Of a stretch of DNA of 64,000 nucleotides, positions 23,913 to 35,968 are shown piece after piece; the first letter of the stretch is position 1, and the number at the start of each line of letters is the position of its first letter. Origin of the DNA: Burhinus oedicnemus (lineage: Eukaryota > Chordata > Aves > Charadriiformes > Burhinidae); assembly GCA_008921705.1 (NCBI GenBank), contig VFFE01007013.1:1632154-1696153 (forward strand). The letters run 5' to 3'. The translations under genes and the position numbers were made by a program. The notes beneath the pieces are model-generated. The model made no database searches and was not told where the DNA came from. It saw nothing but the letters and a program-made list of their open reading frames with translations.

Positions 23913-24455
23913 AGTACCAAGCACATTGCTGGAGTTATTAGTAAAGCAATCAGTTTGGACGCAACTACAGCAATGCAGGTGGTAAATAGATGGCAGCATG
24001 GATTTATTAAAAGTAAATCATACAAACTAACTTAATTTCTTTCTCTGATAGGATAAAAAGCTTAGTGGATAAGGTAAATCCACCAGAATAATGAGCCTCT
24101 GTTTCATGAACATGTTTCTTACAGTTCCATACAACAGTCTCATAAGAAAATTAGAAGCATGGATAAGATATAATTTTTATAAAATGTGATGGATTGTAAG
24201 TAATTTTGATTGACAGTAAATATATATGTCAAGGTATATCTAAAGTGCTTGTCACATTGGTACTTATATATATATTAATAACTCAGTTTTGAGAGAGGAG
24301 AGAGCTTTCAGGAATCAATTCTGGCTCCAATACTAGGTTAATGTGCTCTGTTTTCATTAATTACTTTGATGGTAGGATTAAGACTTCATTGTTTGTATGT
24401 GTGAATGATATTAGTCTTGTTGGGACTGCAAATAACATGCAGAGAGTAGTCATTA
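23913..24455 (+). mobile_element. Ancient CR1 LINE fragment, reverse transcriptase region
   Basis: Old, heavily mutated CR1 recognisable by ordered landmarks. A TGGCAGCATGGATTTATTAA block leads into AAATCATACAAACTAACTTA and TTTCTTTCTCTGATAGG. These are followed by TTCCATACAACAGTCTCATA and a GCATGGATAAG block, and then GGAATCAATTCTGGCTCCAA. The segment at about 24,340-24,450 translates as VFINYFDGRIKT with a catalytic-box relative CVNDISLVGTANN, where active copies have F/Y-x-DD. Both ends fade into unique sequence. It appears to belong to an older CR1 lineage than the copies at 6.2, 28.6 and 52.5 kb. Confidence 0.75.
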
Positions 24456-26265
24456 AAATATATCCTTCTCTGGACGAGCCCCTGCGATATACCCTAGAGC
24501 CTCAGACAGGGAATGCGGACATAGCTGGGTCACTTTGGAATTTCCAAACTCCCTGTGTCCTTCTAGCTGGGGTCAAGAGATTGGCTTTCTATCTGCAATT
24601 ACATTTAAAAAAACCAAACCATCTTGAAAAACTTACATTAAAAGAACATTAAGGTTGTAAAGCCAACCACTGAGTAATTAGGAAATAATAGAATTCAAGT
24701 GGCCTGTATAATTTTATTTCAGCTTCCTAATGCATATGTATTATGAGGCAGTCTAATTCCAGGAATCCATACTATTTTTAACTCAGGATTCTCCTTCGGT
24801 AGCCCTCTGCATAGGAAGAAATTTCATGCAAACTGAGTTTTGCTTCATGCAGTTTCATGAAAAATTCCTCAGAACTTCATTCCAGGCCAGTTTTCAGCCC
24901 ACCGTTTCTAATGATATCCTTGCAAAATGGATATGTACGTGCAGAAATGTGGAAGCACCTCAGTGTAATATTTCAGAAGCAGCAAGAGAAACATGCAGTT
25001 TTGAAAGGCAACAATAATACAACAAATTGGTGAAATCTAACGTTTTTTGATAAATCAAATGAAACTTAAAAAACCCTTCCAAATTCAAGTTTCAGTGCAG
25101 ATATTTTGCAACGTCTGTAATTAAAGTCATAATATGATGTATAGGTACACTGAATCTTTGTGTCTGAAGGTTTGTACTGTTGCCTTAGATGCCTGACAAT
25201 TAGGCATCTTCTGTTGAATGCTCTGGATAATACCATTAGACGCACAATAATTAGGTGTTTTCATCTCATTAATATTCATTTTCATACATTTAAATGCCTC
25301 TCTTATAGCATTTGTTAATTAACATACATTTACAATGGTATATTCCTCTTTCCCATTCACCCATTCGGACTAGTGTAATGAGCTGACATATCAGATGACT
25401 TCTCTTACAGGATTCTGCTGTTGTATCTTTGGTGGGAACAAAGGAGTGCTTATCGTGCTGTTTGTGGGTGGTATTAGCGCAGCTGTTTTTTCTCCCAAGG
25501 AATCTGGGGCACGGAGAGTCTGTCCTCAGTGATGCTGTTGCAAAATAGAGGGCTCCTTACTGTCTATTTCCTTTTATTCATATTATTAAAACCTGCATCC
25601 CAGAAGCAAAGTTTGGGCCCTAATGTGTTTTTTAAATTGAAAGTGAATACAGTTTGTACCCCTGAAAGTGTGTGTTTCGGGCATCTTAGAGTACAGAGCG
25701 CAGCAGAACTGTAGTGAGGGACACACCAACATTAAAAAATATCTTTCCTCAGTCTTGTAAGTAGGACTAATTTAAAAGGTAAACTAAAACGTTCACGAGA
25801 GTTGAAGGAAATCCCTGTCTCCTGAAAATGTCTGCAAGAAGGTGAAGTAGTAACTGAAATGCTGCTGTATAATTACACCTACTGGGGATATTCATTATGA
25901 TTCTTGGGTTACTCTAGAGTCTGACTATTAGTATTAAGTCAGACAGCTTGCCTGTGTATCGTACAAATATTTTAAGAGACTGTGCACAGCACCTCCCACA
26001 ATAATGTCTGTGGTTTCAGTTCCTGTGTTGCTGCTGAAGTACAAATAATAGTAATAGTAGTAAACACATACAGAAAATAAACAGTTCCTTCTGTAGATTT
26101 AGCAGATAGAGTTTTTGTGACAGTACGCTACAGTTTTTTGAGTCTCATTCCATGAAAAATTAAGGGGAAAAATTCCTGTAAAATTCTTCATACTGATAGA
26201 TCAAAAAGCAATCTCAGCAGTTAACAGATTATTCAAATTCAAATCAAGAAAACACACCTGGAGGG
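24456..26265. other. Non-coding stretch
   Basis: AT-rich and without a supported gene. At about 25,385-25,411 a pyrimidine-rich tract ending CTTACAG looks like a splice acceptor, but no convincing donor follows. Near 25,195-25,260 two imperfect copies of an AATTAGG-containing segment occur. Confidence 0.45.
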
Positions 26266-26355
26266 GAATTTTCAAAAAGGCTCAATGTCAACTTAATTCT
26301 GTTCCTACTGAAGTCAATGGGAGTTAAGCCAGTACAGAGCGTTTTTCAAAATCTT
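26266..26355. repeat. Ancient MITE-like imperfect inverted repeat
   Basis: The left end starts GAATTTTCAAAAAGGCTC, and the right end, read on the other strand, starts AAGATTTTGAAAAACGCTC. The arms continue in imperfect complement around a centre containing CTGAAGTCAATGGGAGTTA. The 'GAAGTCAATGGGA' core recurs in old interspersed repeats of bird and reptile genomes. The family name is not assigned. Confidence 0.55.
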
Positions 26356-26428
26356 AACCCTAGGATCTGCATACCCATCTAAGTTCGATGAGGTTTATTC
26401 TTTAGGAGATTCCAGGTTATTAAGGAAG

Positions 26429-26525
26429 AGATTTTCAGTAGCACCTGGGGGATTTAGAAGCACAGTTCAATTAGTCTTTCACTGCAATTTGTGCTTCTAA
26501 ATACCTGAGACAGGTTTGAAAATCT
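26429..26525. repeat. Ancient MITE-like inverted repeat, ~40-bp arms
   Basis: The left arm begins AGATTTTCAGTAGCACC and includes ATTTAGAAGCACA. The reverse complement of the right end begins AGATTTTCAAACCTG and includes the same ATTTAGAAGCACA. The two arms are separated by a short loop. The structure is that of a small non-autonomous DNA transposon. It lies only 73 bp from a second inverted repeat with a similar ATTTTC-type terminus. Confidence 0.65.
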
Positions 26526-28608
26526 CACGCTAAAACCCCGTCTCAGCTGCTGGTTAAAGCCTCACTGCACATGTCTATTCCGATAAAAATAGGATTCCAG
26601 TCTGAGGCACATGTAGAACTTTGCATGTGGTTAGATGGTACGCCAGGAGAATAGGCTGTCACATTATCGTTAACTATAAATGAAGGGCACTGTCAAGTGA
26701 GGAACATTTAAACAACATTACAAACACTGCCGCTGCGGTCCTGTGGTGGGTTCTACTTAATACCAAAGAGTCACATTCTGTGACCTGTGTTAAACTGCGA
26801 GGCATGTAACTCCCTGAAGATGCCAAGAGGGTAAGTTAGTATTCATTTTGAGCACGATGGAAGGATCTGGTGCCCCACTTTTTGGACTGGCATATCATTT
26901 AGGAGTGATGGATGCGGTTATACGTCAGTGAACACGATTTACATGGGTTTAAATGGTTCCTTTTGACGTGGTTTTTATACAGTGTTACTGCAGCCACCCA
27001 ACAAACCCCTGCCCTGCTAGTGCGGTGAAGATGATCAGACTGAGGTGTCTTGACAGCTCTCGCTTTTTCTGCTGGCAAGAAAAGACATATCCCTGCTTTC
27101 CTGAATTTCATGGAAGAGAAAACACAATTCCTTTTAAGTGTCTGGAAGAGAAAAGAGGAGAGAGTTCCGTCAGTGCGTTAGAAACCGTGAGAGTTTCAGC
27201 CGTGGTTCTTAAGAGGAAGGGTTCAAAGCCCAGTGTTACTTCATTTGAGAGCAGCTTGGCTGGCAATGCCAAGTTAACCCCCTCACACTTTGGGAGCTCC
27301 AGCTATGACATGCCAGGCGTTCAGAGTTTAGTCTACCTATTTTGCTTATAGGATGCAGTGTATGTTTCACACAGAAATGGGCATATAGCTCTTTTCAGAG
27401 CTCAGATTCTTCTTCAGATACATCCAGGCACTCCCACTGATGGAAACTAGTTGGATGGCTACCTTACTGCCAGAATGATGCTTTGTACCATACCGGTCCA
27501 TCTCAGGACCTCTTGTGAAGGTGCCTTCCTTTACATTTTTAACTCTGCTGCAGGGTAATTGAACAGGAATTTGGGGATCGGGCAGGAGGAAACGGGGGTA
27601 AGAAGTTGATAAATGTTTTCCTTTAAAAAGGATGGCTAAAAAAGGATACTAAATTGGAATTACTTTAGTGTGCAATACACCACACAAAAAAGAAGCTTGT
27701 AATTTATTACAGGGGCTGTCCCAATCATGCTAAAATTAAGCCTAACAGGACAGCCAGTAAGTCTTTACTTGGGTAAGCAGATGGGTGAAGGGGAGTAAGT
27801 CTGTTTTTGTACCATCCCTTCTTCTCAGCAAGCCTTGTACTCATGTCACGGGGAGGAGAAGCAGGAACATTACAGCAGCATACCTCGAGAAATGACAGAT
27901 GCTCTTCTCCTGTGAGCAAATGGGGATGAAGCAGCAGGATATGAAAGGAGCCTCATCCCGACGAATGCAGGGAGGTAGCGAGCTCTGCAAAGCAGGGTGA
28001 AATAGCTCCCCACTCTGTAAGAGGAAGGAGTCTGGGAGGTGAGGTAGCTGTAGTTCACACAACCTATGCCAGCCTATTCAAGGGACTACTGTGTTATTCA
28101 ATACAGTGAAGAATTACTATCTTTATACACTATTGAACCTAAACCAAGCCCACTGGGGCCAAACTGTTCCAAGGGAGAGCATTTGGACTTGAATTGGAAA
28201 TAACAGCTAATGAATGGCTCCAGAAGGTTCAGGTTACATTAAGAGTTGAGGTTTACTGTCTGACCAGGATATCTTTTTATGACAATACCGTTGTTTAAAT
28301 ATAGATAGCCCATTGGAGCTGCCTGATAAAGGAAAATACAAACAAGGATGTCATGGGGTTAGCCCTTGGGGGAGAAGGACTCCTGCAGAGAACTGCTGCT
28401 CCTGAAGACTTCTGAGTACACTAAAGCAGGGAAGCCCCGGGCATTAGAAGGGTGGAAGAGGGTTCAAAACAGGCAGCTTCTAAACTCAGTGAGGCCAGGC
28501 AATGTGGGGCTCACCATCAGGTGAAAGAATGGTTGCATTATGGGGACACTAATGGCACAGGAACCTGGTATAGGTCAGGAGGAAACTGAATTGGAGGTGA
28601 GTAAAGTG
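26526..28608. other. Non-coding stretch
   Basis: No supported gene. A 132-codon plus-strand open frame at 26,953-27,351 has no recognisable features and is within chance expectation. The remainder is intron-like. Confidence 0.45.
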
Positions 28609-28815
28609 AATCATAGAATGGTTTGGGTTGGAAGTGATCTTTAAACGTCATCACGTCCAACCCCCTGCAATAAGGGACATCTTTAACTAGAGCAGGTTGG
28701 TCAGAGCACCATCCAACCTGACCTTGCATGTTTCCAGGGATGGTGCATCTACAGCCTCTCAGGGCAACCTGTTCCAGTATTTCATCATCCTCATCATAAA
28801 AAATGTCTTCCTTAT
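28609..28815 (-). mobile_element. CR1 LINE 3' end (right of it split by LTR)
   Basis: The minus-strand CR1 terminus: it starts AATCATAGAATGG and TTTGGGTTGGAAGTGATC, which on the minus strand is the usual CR1 tail with CATTCTATGATT. It continues through the 3' untranslated part to CTTCCTTAT, where an LTR interrupts it. It resumes at 29,574 in the same orientation. The 207 bp here plus the distal part form one 5'-truncated CR1. Confidence 0.93.
28811..28815. repeat. Target-site duplication, left copy (CTTAT)
   Basis: CTTAT immediately precedes the LTR start TGTCC and is repeated exactly after the LTR end ACA at 29,574-29,578. A five-base duplication is the size typical of ERVL-class integrases. 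Confidence 0.85.
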
Positions 28816-29573
28816 TGTCCTGGTTTGAGGTAAAACAGGACCCATTTTGTGTTTTGTAATTTTACTTTGCAGCTAAGCCTCTTCTAACTAACTGAACTTT
28901 CTGAAATTAACAGCATATTGTGCAGAAACCGTTTGCTCTCAGAGTGGTATGACCTGATGAGTTGTAATTTATGCCAAGGAATGGTATGCAGAGAGGCTCT
29001 TGCTTATACTTATTGCTTTAACACCCAAGGCCAGCCAACTTTGTTATTTGCCCCATTGGAGGGTCGGAAGCAGAAAAGCGTAGAGGGGTCACCCCTGCGG
29101 GGAGGAGCAGACAGGACAGGTGACCCAAAACTGACCAACAGGGTGTTCTGTCCCATCTGCCTCATGCTCAGTATAGAAGCTGAGGGATCAAAGGGTCAGC
29201 CCTCTTTCTTCAATGGTTGGCGTCCGAGGAGGACTCTGTCTCTGCGTCTGCCTTTGAACCTGATCCCTGCATTCCCGAGTCCAGATCCGGAATCCAGTTT
29301 CCATCTGTCGCTGAGTCCAGTCTGGGACTTTGCCTGTGCCTGTCAGTGATGTGATCTTAATCCTGGGAGCTTGATACAGTTTTGTATATATTGTATATAT
29401 TTCATTATTTTCTTTTAAAAAATATTTTATTAATATATTCATATTTTCATTAAAGTAGTTTAGTTTTTTTCTAAACTCGTAAGTCTCTTTCTCTCCCTCC
29501 CCTCCTTGGAGAGAGAGGTGGGGGAGGGCATCTGTCATTTGCTTCAGTGGCCAGTGCGGCCCAAACCACGACA
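28816..29573 (+). mobile_element. Solo LTR of an avian endogenous retrovirus
   Basis: A 758-bp insertion with canonical TG...CA ends: it starts TGTCCTGGTTTGAGG and ends CCCAAACCACGACA, whose reverse complement gives TGTCGTGGTTTGGG, so the termini are imperfect inverted repeats. Perfect 5-bp duplications (CTTAT) flank it. Inside are a promoter-like block near 29,160 (CATGCTCAGTATAGAAG, the site where related LTRs carry a TATA box) and a polyadenylation signal ATTAAA at 29,449-29,454, which sets the plus orientation. No gag, pol or env is present, so the provirus was reduced to one LTR by recombination. An ERVL-type origin is inferred from the termini and duplication length. Confidence 0.9.
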
Positions 29574-29578
29574 CTTAT
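29574..29578. repeat. Target-site duplication, right copy (CTTAT)
   Basis: Exact repeat of 28,811-28,815. It directly follows the LTR terminal ACA, after which the CR1 sequence resumes with ATCTAGTCTAAATCTACCC. Confidence 0.85.
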
Positions 29579-30400
29579 ATCTAGTCTAAATCTACCCTTT
29601 TTTAGTTTAAAACCATTTCCCCTTGTCCTGTCACAACAGACCCTGCTAAAAAGTTTGTCCCCATCTTTCTTATAAGCCCCCTTTAATTATCGGAAAGCTG
29701 CAATAAGGTCTCCCTGGAGCCTTCTCTTCTCCAGGCTGAAGAACGCCAGCTCTTTCAGCCTGTCCTTATAGGAGAAGTGTTCCAGCTCTCTCATCATTTC
29801 TGTGGCCCTCTTCTGGACTCGCTCCAACAACAGGTCCATGTCTTTCCTGTGCTGAGGGCTCCAGAGGTGGATGCAGTACTCCAGGTGAGGTCTCACCAGG
29901 GTGGAGTAGAGGGGCAGAATCGCCTCCCTTGACCTGCTGCCCATGCTTCTTTTGATGCAGCCCAGGATACAGTTGGGCTTCTGGGCTGTGAGCACACATT
30001 GCTGGCTCGTGTCCAGCTTTCCATCCACCAATACCTCCAAGTCCTTCTCCACAGGGCTGCTTGCAAGCCCTTTATTCCCCAGCCTGTATTGATGCTGGGG
30101 GTTGCCCTGACCCAGCTGCAGGAACTTGCACTTGGCCTTGTTGAACCTCATCAGGTTCACATGGGTCCACTTCTTGAGCTTGTCCAGGTCTGTCTGGATG
30201 CCATCCCGTCCCTTGGGCATGTCAACCACACCACTCAGCTTGGTGTCACCTGCAAACTTGCTGAGGGTGCGCTTGATCCCACTGTCTATGTCATTGATGA
30301 AGATATTTAACAGTACTGGTTCCAATATGGGCCCCTACACCACTCATCATTGATCTCCGTCCAGACATTGTGCCATTGACCACTACTCTCTGGATGTGAC

Positions 30401-30440
30401 AATCCTTACCACCTAAGCCAATTCCTTACCACCTAATAAG
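30401..30440. repeat. 20-bp tandem duplication within CR1
   Basis: Two adjacent 20-bp units share TCCTTACCACCTAA exactly at 30,403-30,416 and 30,423-30,436. Twenty bases is not a multiple of three, so this shifts the CR1 frame. The duplication arose after or during insertion of this copy. Confidence 0.8.
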
Positions 30441-32178
30441 CCACCCATCAAATCCATATCTCTCCAATTTAGAGAGAAGGATGTTGTGGGGGACCGTTTC
30501 AAAGACCTTGCAGAAGTCCAGATAGATGACATCCGTAGGTCTTCCCGTGTCCACTGAAGGGATAAGCTGTTGGAGTGGTCACATAAAAATGTAGCATGTA
30601 GAGAAGGATGCAAAGGAGTGAGAAGACAAAAGTATTCCCATGACACAGGTAAAAGACTGAAGAGCTCTGGGCAGCTTTTCTGATTTGGGATGGGAAAGTG
30701 CTTGACACACAGAGACTCCTGTCTGGTGGTCAGTCTCTGAACAGGTACTTGTGCAGTCTGTTTTACTTTGGTTTTGGGTGAACAGGTGCAGCTCCTGATA
30801 AACAAACATTAGAAATACCCTTTTGATTCCGCATGGCTTGTCTGGCCTGTAGGCTCAGTCCAGAGTGATGTGTAATGGGAGCTTTACTTTGACAGGAGCT
30901 CTGCACAGACTGGTGATTTGGAGTAACATGTTCTTCCTTCTTGGTCTAATCTTGGAGGAAGTGAGTCACTGCTATCTCTCTTGCATTTGCTTAGAGGTTG
31001 TGCTGGTATGGAGAACACATTATAGAAGAGTCAAGTTTCCTATCCTTCCTTCCTGTACCTGTTTCTCTTTTGCGCTAACTCATCCCACTTAATGTGGAAG
31101 AAACAACTGGACTTGAAATGGAGTCCATGAACAAGCAGCTCTAAAAGGGACAGATAAGCTGTTTAATTAATGGCTTCTGTTCATCCCTGCCACCCAGCCT
31201 AGCCTAGTTCTGCCTCTACCTGGCTCAAGGAGAAGAGATGACAGGGTAGCTGTGCTGTACTCTTCCCCTCCAGGCAGAACCTGAGACCTATTCAGCTTCT
31301 TGGGGAAAGAGTGAACCTGCAGCAGCGAACCCTCTGTGAGATGTTAATCCTGGTGTAAGGATGATAGCAGTGCAAAGCTGTCTTAACATCCGTGTTAGCC
31401 GGATGGGCAGGTGAGGTGTAGAGATGGGTGGTACAAGAATTCCAGGACATTCCTTGGGGCCATCCATAAACTGGTGCAAATCCAGGACGTCTAAAGATGC
31501 CTCCCCTGCCTCACCCCCAGCTGAGCTGCTGTCAGCGCTGAGGCCAAAGGCTGGGACACACTTCCTATGCTAAGGTAAGGTGAAAATAGTAGCATACACT
31601 GCATTTTGCGCTGTTCTCTTTCCTGACGTAATCAAGTACTGTTAAGTTTTACACACCAGTGCACAGATTACTGGCATTTACTAGGAAGCACGAGGAGCAG
31701 GCTGGCAACTGCTTGGAGGCACGCGGAATATACAGGCAATTGCTCTGGAGCATGGGCAACACACAGGCAATTCAATTCCCAACTGGTTTCTAGGCAGGAG
31801 CTACCAATTAAAATTAAAAGAATAAAAGACTGCAAGCTTGGGACTGATGATATGCTCTGGAGAGAGAAGTTGCCAACAGCTTGTGCTACAAAGATGCCTC
31901 TTTTTCAGTGGATTTCAAATGGCGAAGAAACTCAGGTAACGGATCATTCTTTTCTTCTGGCTTCCCTGATTTTCATGTACTCAGTCATGCAGCCAAAATT
32001 CCTACAAAGACAGACGGGGCTGCTCCCCATGAATTCCAAGCAGCAAGCCAGCCTTTTGAGAGCTGATGCAGTGAATATGCCAGCAGTCAGCGATACCTAG
32101 GAAGTGAGATTTTAAAATCAGGTACCTGAGCAGAGAGTGCTGAATGATGGGGCTCAGATAATCTAGTAATGAGAATGT

Positions 32179-32223
32179 GGTGTGTGTGTGTATATATATA
32201 TGTGTATATATATATATATATAT
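32179..32223. repeat. (TG)n(TA)n microsatellite
   Basis: A run of TG dinucleotides passes into TA dinucleotides with one internal TGTG interruption. It is likely polymorphic. The alternating composition can form unusual DNA structures, but no function is implied. Confidence 0.95.
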
Positions 32224-33624
32224 GAAATGATTTAGGATTAAAAAAAAAGTTATCCATCTAATGCGTAGTTCACATTAATTGTTAATGAGTCTCTGAAGCA
32301 GACCTCCCCTTCTGATGAAGAAAACCGAAGCTAGGTGAGGCTATTAGACATATGTGGGACCTGCAAAGCTTGGATTTATGCTGTGCCCATCACAGTGGTC
32401 CCTGAGCATCATATAGAAAGTGGGCAAGTTTTAACTGCAATTACCAAGCTGCGGCTACCATGAGGCAGATGAAGTCATAAATCACGATCTGTCATTGGTT
32501 ATGAAGTTAAAGCATGCTTCCCTTGCTCCTCTCAGAAGTCGTGTGTATGTTGATGAACTAGTCAGGTGGAGGCTGCTGGATTGGAGCATTTTCACAAAAA
32601 GCAGCGAGTTTACCCAATTTTTTTAATGATTTGTACAAAAGAGGAATATGCAAAGACTATTAGTGCTTCAAGATGTGGAAGTTGTAGTGGTGGTGCAAGA
32701 GAAGAACTGTGATCTTACCTGAACTCCCTACCAACCAGAGAAAAAGCTGTGCCCACCAGCCACTGAAAAATGGTGGCACTAATCTAGTAAAAATGTCTGG
32801 AGCTAGTGTATGCATTGTTTTAAGATACATTTTGTCACATGTGGCCTTTACTTGGGAAGCAGAGTAAGAAAGAGAAAACCTTTCAGGCACTTCACCTCCA
32901 TCGGGTGGGAATCACTGAAGAATCACCAGACTCCACACCACAGTACGTCAGAGTCACTGCGGTACCTCCTGTCAACACAATTCTGCTACATTAGGGTTTG
33001 CTTTGTGAAGGATGAACTGTGTGGCTTTCTGATTTCTCTTTCAGAGGGCTTAATGCAGAAACTGATCCACTAGCAGGTGCAGGATGGAATCATTTATTAT
33101 TGCTTGGCTTAATAAACTGCATCTTAAATTATGATATCGATTACGATGTTGAATGAAAAGGCTGAGCTGGCATTATAGTATTTGACACAAGCAGCATTTT
33201 AAAATGTTTACGCTTATTGCATGGTGCATCAGTATTGTTTTTGGAAAGCAATAGACTTAAACTATGGTGTTGTATAAAGTGCTAGGTGCTTCTGAATTCA
33301 TTTACTTAAATTTTTATCTAAAAAATCAAAGACATTGCATGGCAAAAGGGGGTCACCCACACTTCTTGTCCCCATTAACAAACACAAGCCAACGTTTGCT
33401 GTATCAGTTCACCAAATTAATGACATTAAAGCACAGCGAGAATACATTTGCAGCAACCCTAGTAAGTTCTGTAGGATCTCCTGACAGGATAAACATGTCT
33501 TCTCTGCCCTCCTTTTTTTCCCTCCCCCCCAAACAAGCAATAAAAACATTTTGCATAAACAAATTCCAAATTACAACTAATCATAGGAAAGCTGACAAAT
33601 GTATGCTATGCTAGTCTGTGAAAA

Positions 33625-33775
33625 TACTAATCAAAGCAGCCTGTCAATTGTTAAAGTTAATGATTTAGATATGCAAAACTCTGACTAAATTTTTGTGGAT
33701 AATTACATAATTACGCCTGGGTTAACACAATCAAAAATAGCAATTGCGTGCTCCATCTTGAAATCACCATGGCAG
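33625..33775. promoter_or_regulatory. Candidate conserved non-coding element
   Basis: Non-repetitive AT-rich block with many homeodomain and HMG-type cores: CAATTG twice, GTTAATGATTTA, ATATGCAAA (octamer-like), ATAATTACATAATTAC and TTAACACAATC. This density of TAAT and Sox/POU-like sites is typical of deeply conserved vertebrate enhancers. Conservation cannot be tested here. Confidence 0.3.
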
Positions 33776-35919
33776 TTCCCCGCTATCTTTTAAAGGTCTC
33801 TTTACCCTTGTTCCCCCTGCACGCAAAGTGCAGTAGGGAAAGGAGAAAAACCTAGGAGCCACCTGGGAAAGAAAAGCAACTGTGGTAGGTGCCCCCTGCC
33901 TACTCCATCCACTCTTTGCCCTCCGCAAAAACAATCCCCCGGAGAACAAAGCACAGGCAAGAGTGGGTGGAGGTGTGGAAAAAGCCAGCCAGGTAAAGGA
34001 GGATTGGAAACAGGAGAGTCATCCGCTGTAACAAGCTTCAGTAGCAGCACCTCTGCCCGTGGATTAAAATATGTGTGATGTGCTTCTCCTGTGGGAGGCC
34101 TTTCAGATCGAAGAGGAAGGAGATTACACTTTGTTTCAACGGTCTTGGTATGATACGGGAAACCAGGACTGGCGAGGCTCACCTAGGTCATTCAATTTTT
34201 CATTAAATTATCAAATCATTCAAAAGTTCCTTTTGATCCCAAACAATTCCCTCCCAGGTTTTTGGTGTAGAAGGGACCATCAAGCTCTTCCACCTGAACT
34301 GCCACCCCCATGAGCTACAAAATGCCCCCTCCACCTGACCACATGCCTAAAGCCTTTGCTGGGGCTGCCAGAGGAAGGGAGGCTCTCGGTGGAGGGGAAA
34401 TGAAAGGGGGTAAGCTAGCAAAGGAGCCCAGTCCTGTTGTGCACTGGTCTTTTTTCAGCTCCTTTGAAAATAGCTCTGAGGCTATTCTAAGCACCTTTGA
34501 AAAGCCTAGCCCTTGGAAATCTTGAATTTCTCTTGCAGTACTGATTTTTTCCTTCTCATGTTGGCTTCTTGCTCTCTTTTTATACTTGGGCTAACTGATG
34601 TAGTGTAGAGATTCCAGATGTCGGGAGTCTCAGGGAGGTGACAGAGTATAAATAAAATGAATATTGGGCTCTTTCCTGAATGTCACGTTGGCTGGGATGG
34701 GGTAATGATAGTGATGGGGATTTAAAAAGTAATATATCTCTTGTGTAATTTTTTATCATAATTTTTCTATACAGTTTCCATTAAATAGATAAATGACCTA
34801 AATGAAAAAGAGAAATAAAGTAAAAGCATAAAATCAGTCCCTGTCAAGAGCTACATAAAAAGAGTCAGGGCCCCAGCCTTCTGAAATTGGCTGCCTAAAC
34901 TCCTCAATCTGCAAGTAGATGTTCGGGTGGATTGACTGGCTTTACTAGTGACTTACTAGTAGTAAAGACCTAACATGTCAGGGAAGCAAATGCACGTTGA
35001 TGTAGATGTGTTGTTGCCTGCCCCTCGCCCCCTCCCCAAAAAAAACCCCAAAACCCAAAACCACACCCCAAACAAAGCTATCAAAGTCAGCCTCAGCTAA
35101 ATGATGTTATGGGACCAATTACTGGTTTTGTTGTAATTTCAAGAGCAACTGTTACAAATTCACTTGGTCGCTTGCTTGGCCTGTAATAAGGGCATGAAAT
35201 TAAATAGTAGTGCAGTTGGATGTCTGAATGAAACCTGAAATGTTGTTTTGGAAACCTCGCAAGCACCTGGAGCAATAGCAGGGTCTGAGGCACCATTCAC
35301 CAGTCTTACACTGCTTACTTCTGCTGCACTGATGAAGCAAAAATAAACTTCCTGTACTTAGACAGATTTTAAACATTTTTCTGCAAGACAGAAACCAGAT
35401 GGAATATTTTCACAGCTGACACTAAAATTCACAGTTTTTGTGACTTCTGTGATACTGTGATTTATACAGGGACTTTCTGTATCAGCAGCCCTGAGCAGAC
35501 AGCCTCTTGCCATTCAAGCTTTTAAACATTATTTGGATTGGTAGGTCAAAAGATTGTATTAGCTGTGTGAAATGTGAAGTATCCGTGGATTTAAATGATA
35601 GCTCTGTGGGCTGCTCTGGTTCTGCATCTCAACTATAAGTCATAATAATAAAATATGTTAAAAGTACACTGCTCCAAAATGGATAGCAAACCCTTAAATG
35701 CCTTGAAATTAATCATTTCTAGAAGCAAACAAAAAATTCTGCTGTGAGGGCACGAGCACAAGGCAGGCTATTGTCTTCAAGCGTTTGCTAGCTCTCTTAA
35801 AGGGAGGACGTGAGCGGCAGAAGGCATTCTGCTTGGGGCTGTGCATTTCACAGGCAGTATTTTCAGATAAAGATAACCCTGACAAAAAAGTGTTGAAGGT
35901 TGGTTTAGGTTTTGGGGGG

Positions 35920-35968
35920 TTGTTTGTTTGTTTGTTTGGGTTGGTTTGTTTGTCTGTTTGTTTGTTTT
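35920..35968. repeat. (GTTT)n tetranucleotide repeat
   Basis: Tandem TTGT/GTTT units with a few substitutions (GGGTTGG, GTCTG). Simple sequence. Confidence 0.93.

Larger units (their letters stand above)
29574..30562 (-). mobile_element. CR1 LINE, reverse transcriptase part, 5'-truncated
   Basis: Continuation of the minus-strand CR1 beyond the LTR. A 212-codon minus frame (30,325-29,687) holds the C-terminal half of CR1 reverse transcriptase: [12 protein letters not shown], a catalytic box degraded to [10 protein letters not shown] (normally ADD), [56 protein letters not shown] and [19 protein letters not shown]. Upstream, to about 30,562, the frame is disrupted, including by a 20-bp duplication at 30,401-30,440. 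The end at TCTTCCCGTGTCC is a 5' truncation. The endonuclease domain is absent and the copy is dead. Confidence 0.94.

Noticed and set aside
26953..27351. 132-codon plus-strand open frame
   Set aside because: No domain, no splice signals that define an exon, length within chance.
28918..29349. 143-codon open frame inside the solo LTR
   Set aside because: Lies in non-coding LTR sequence. No retroviral protein features.
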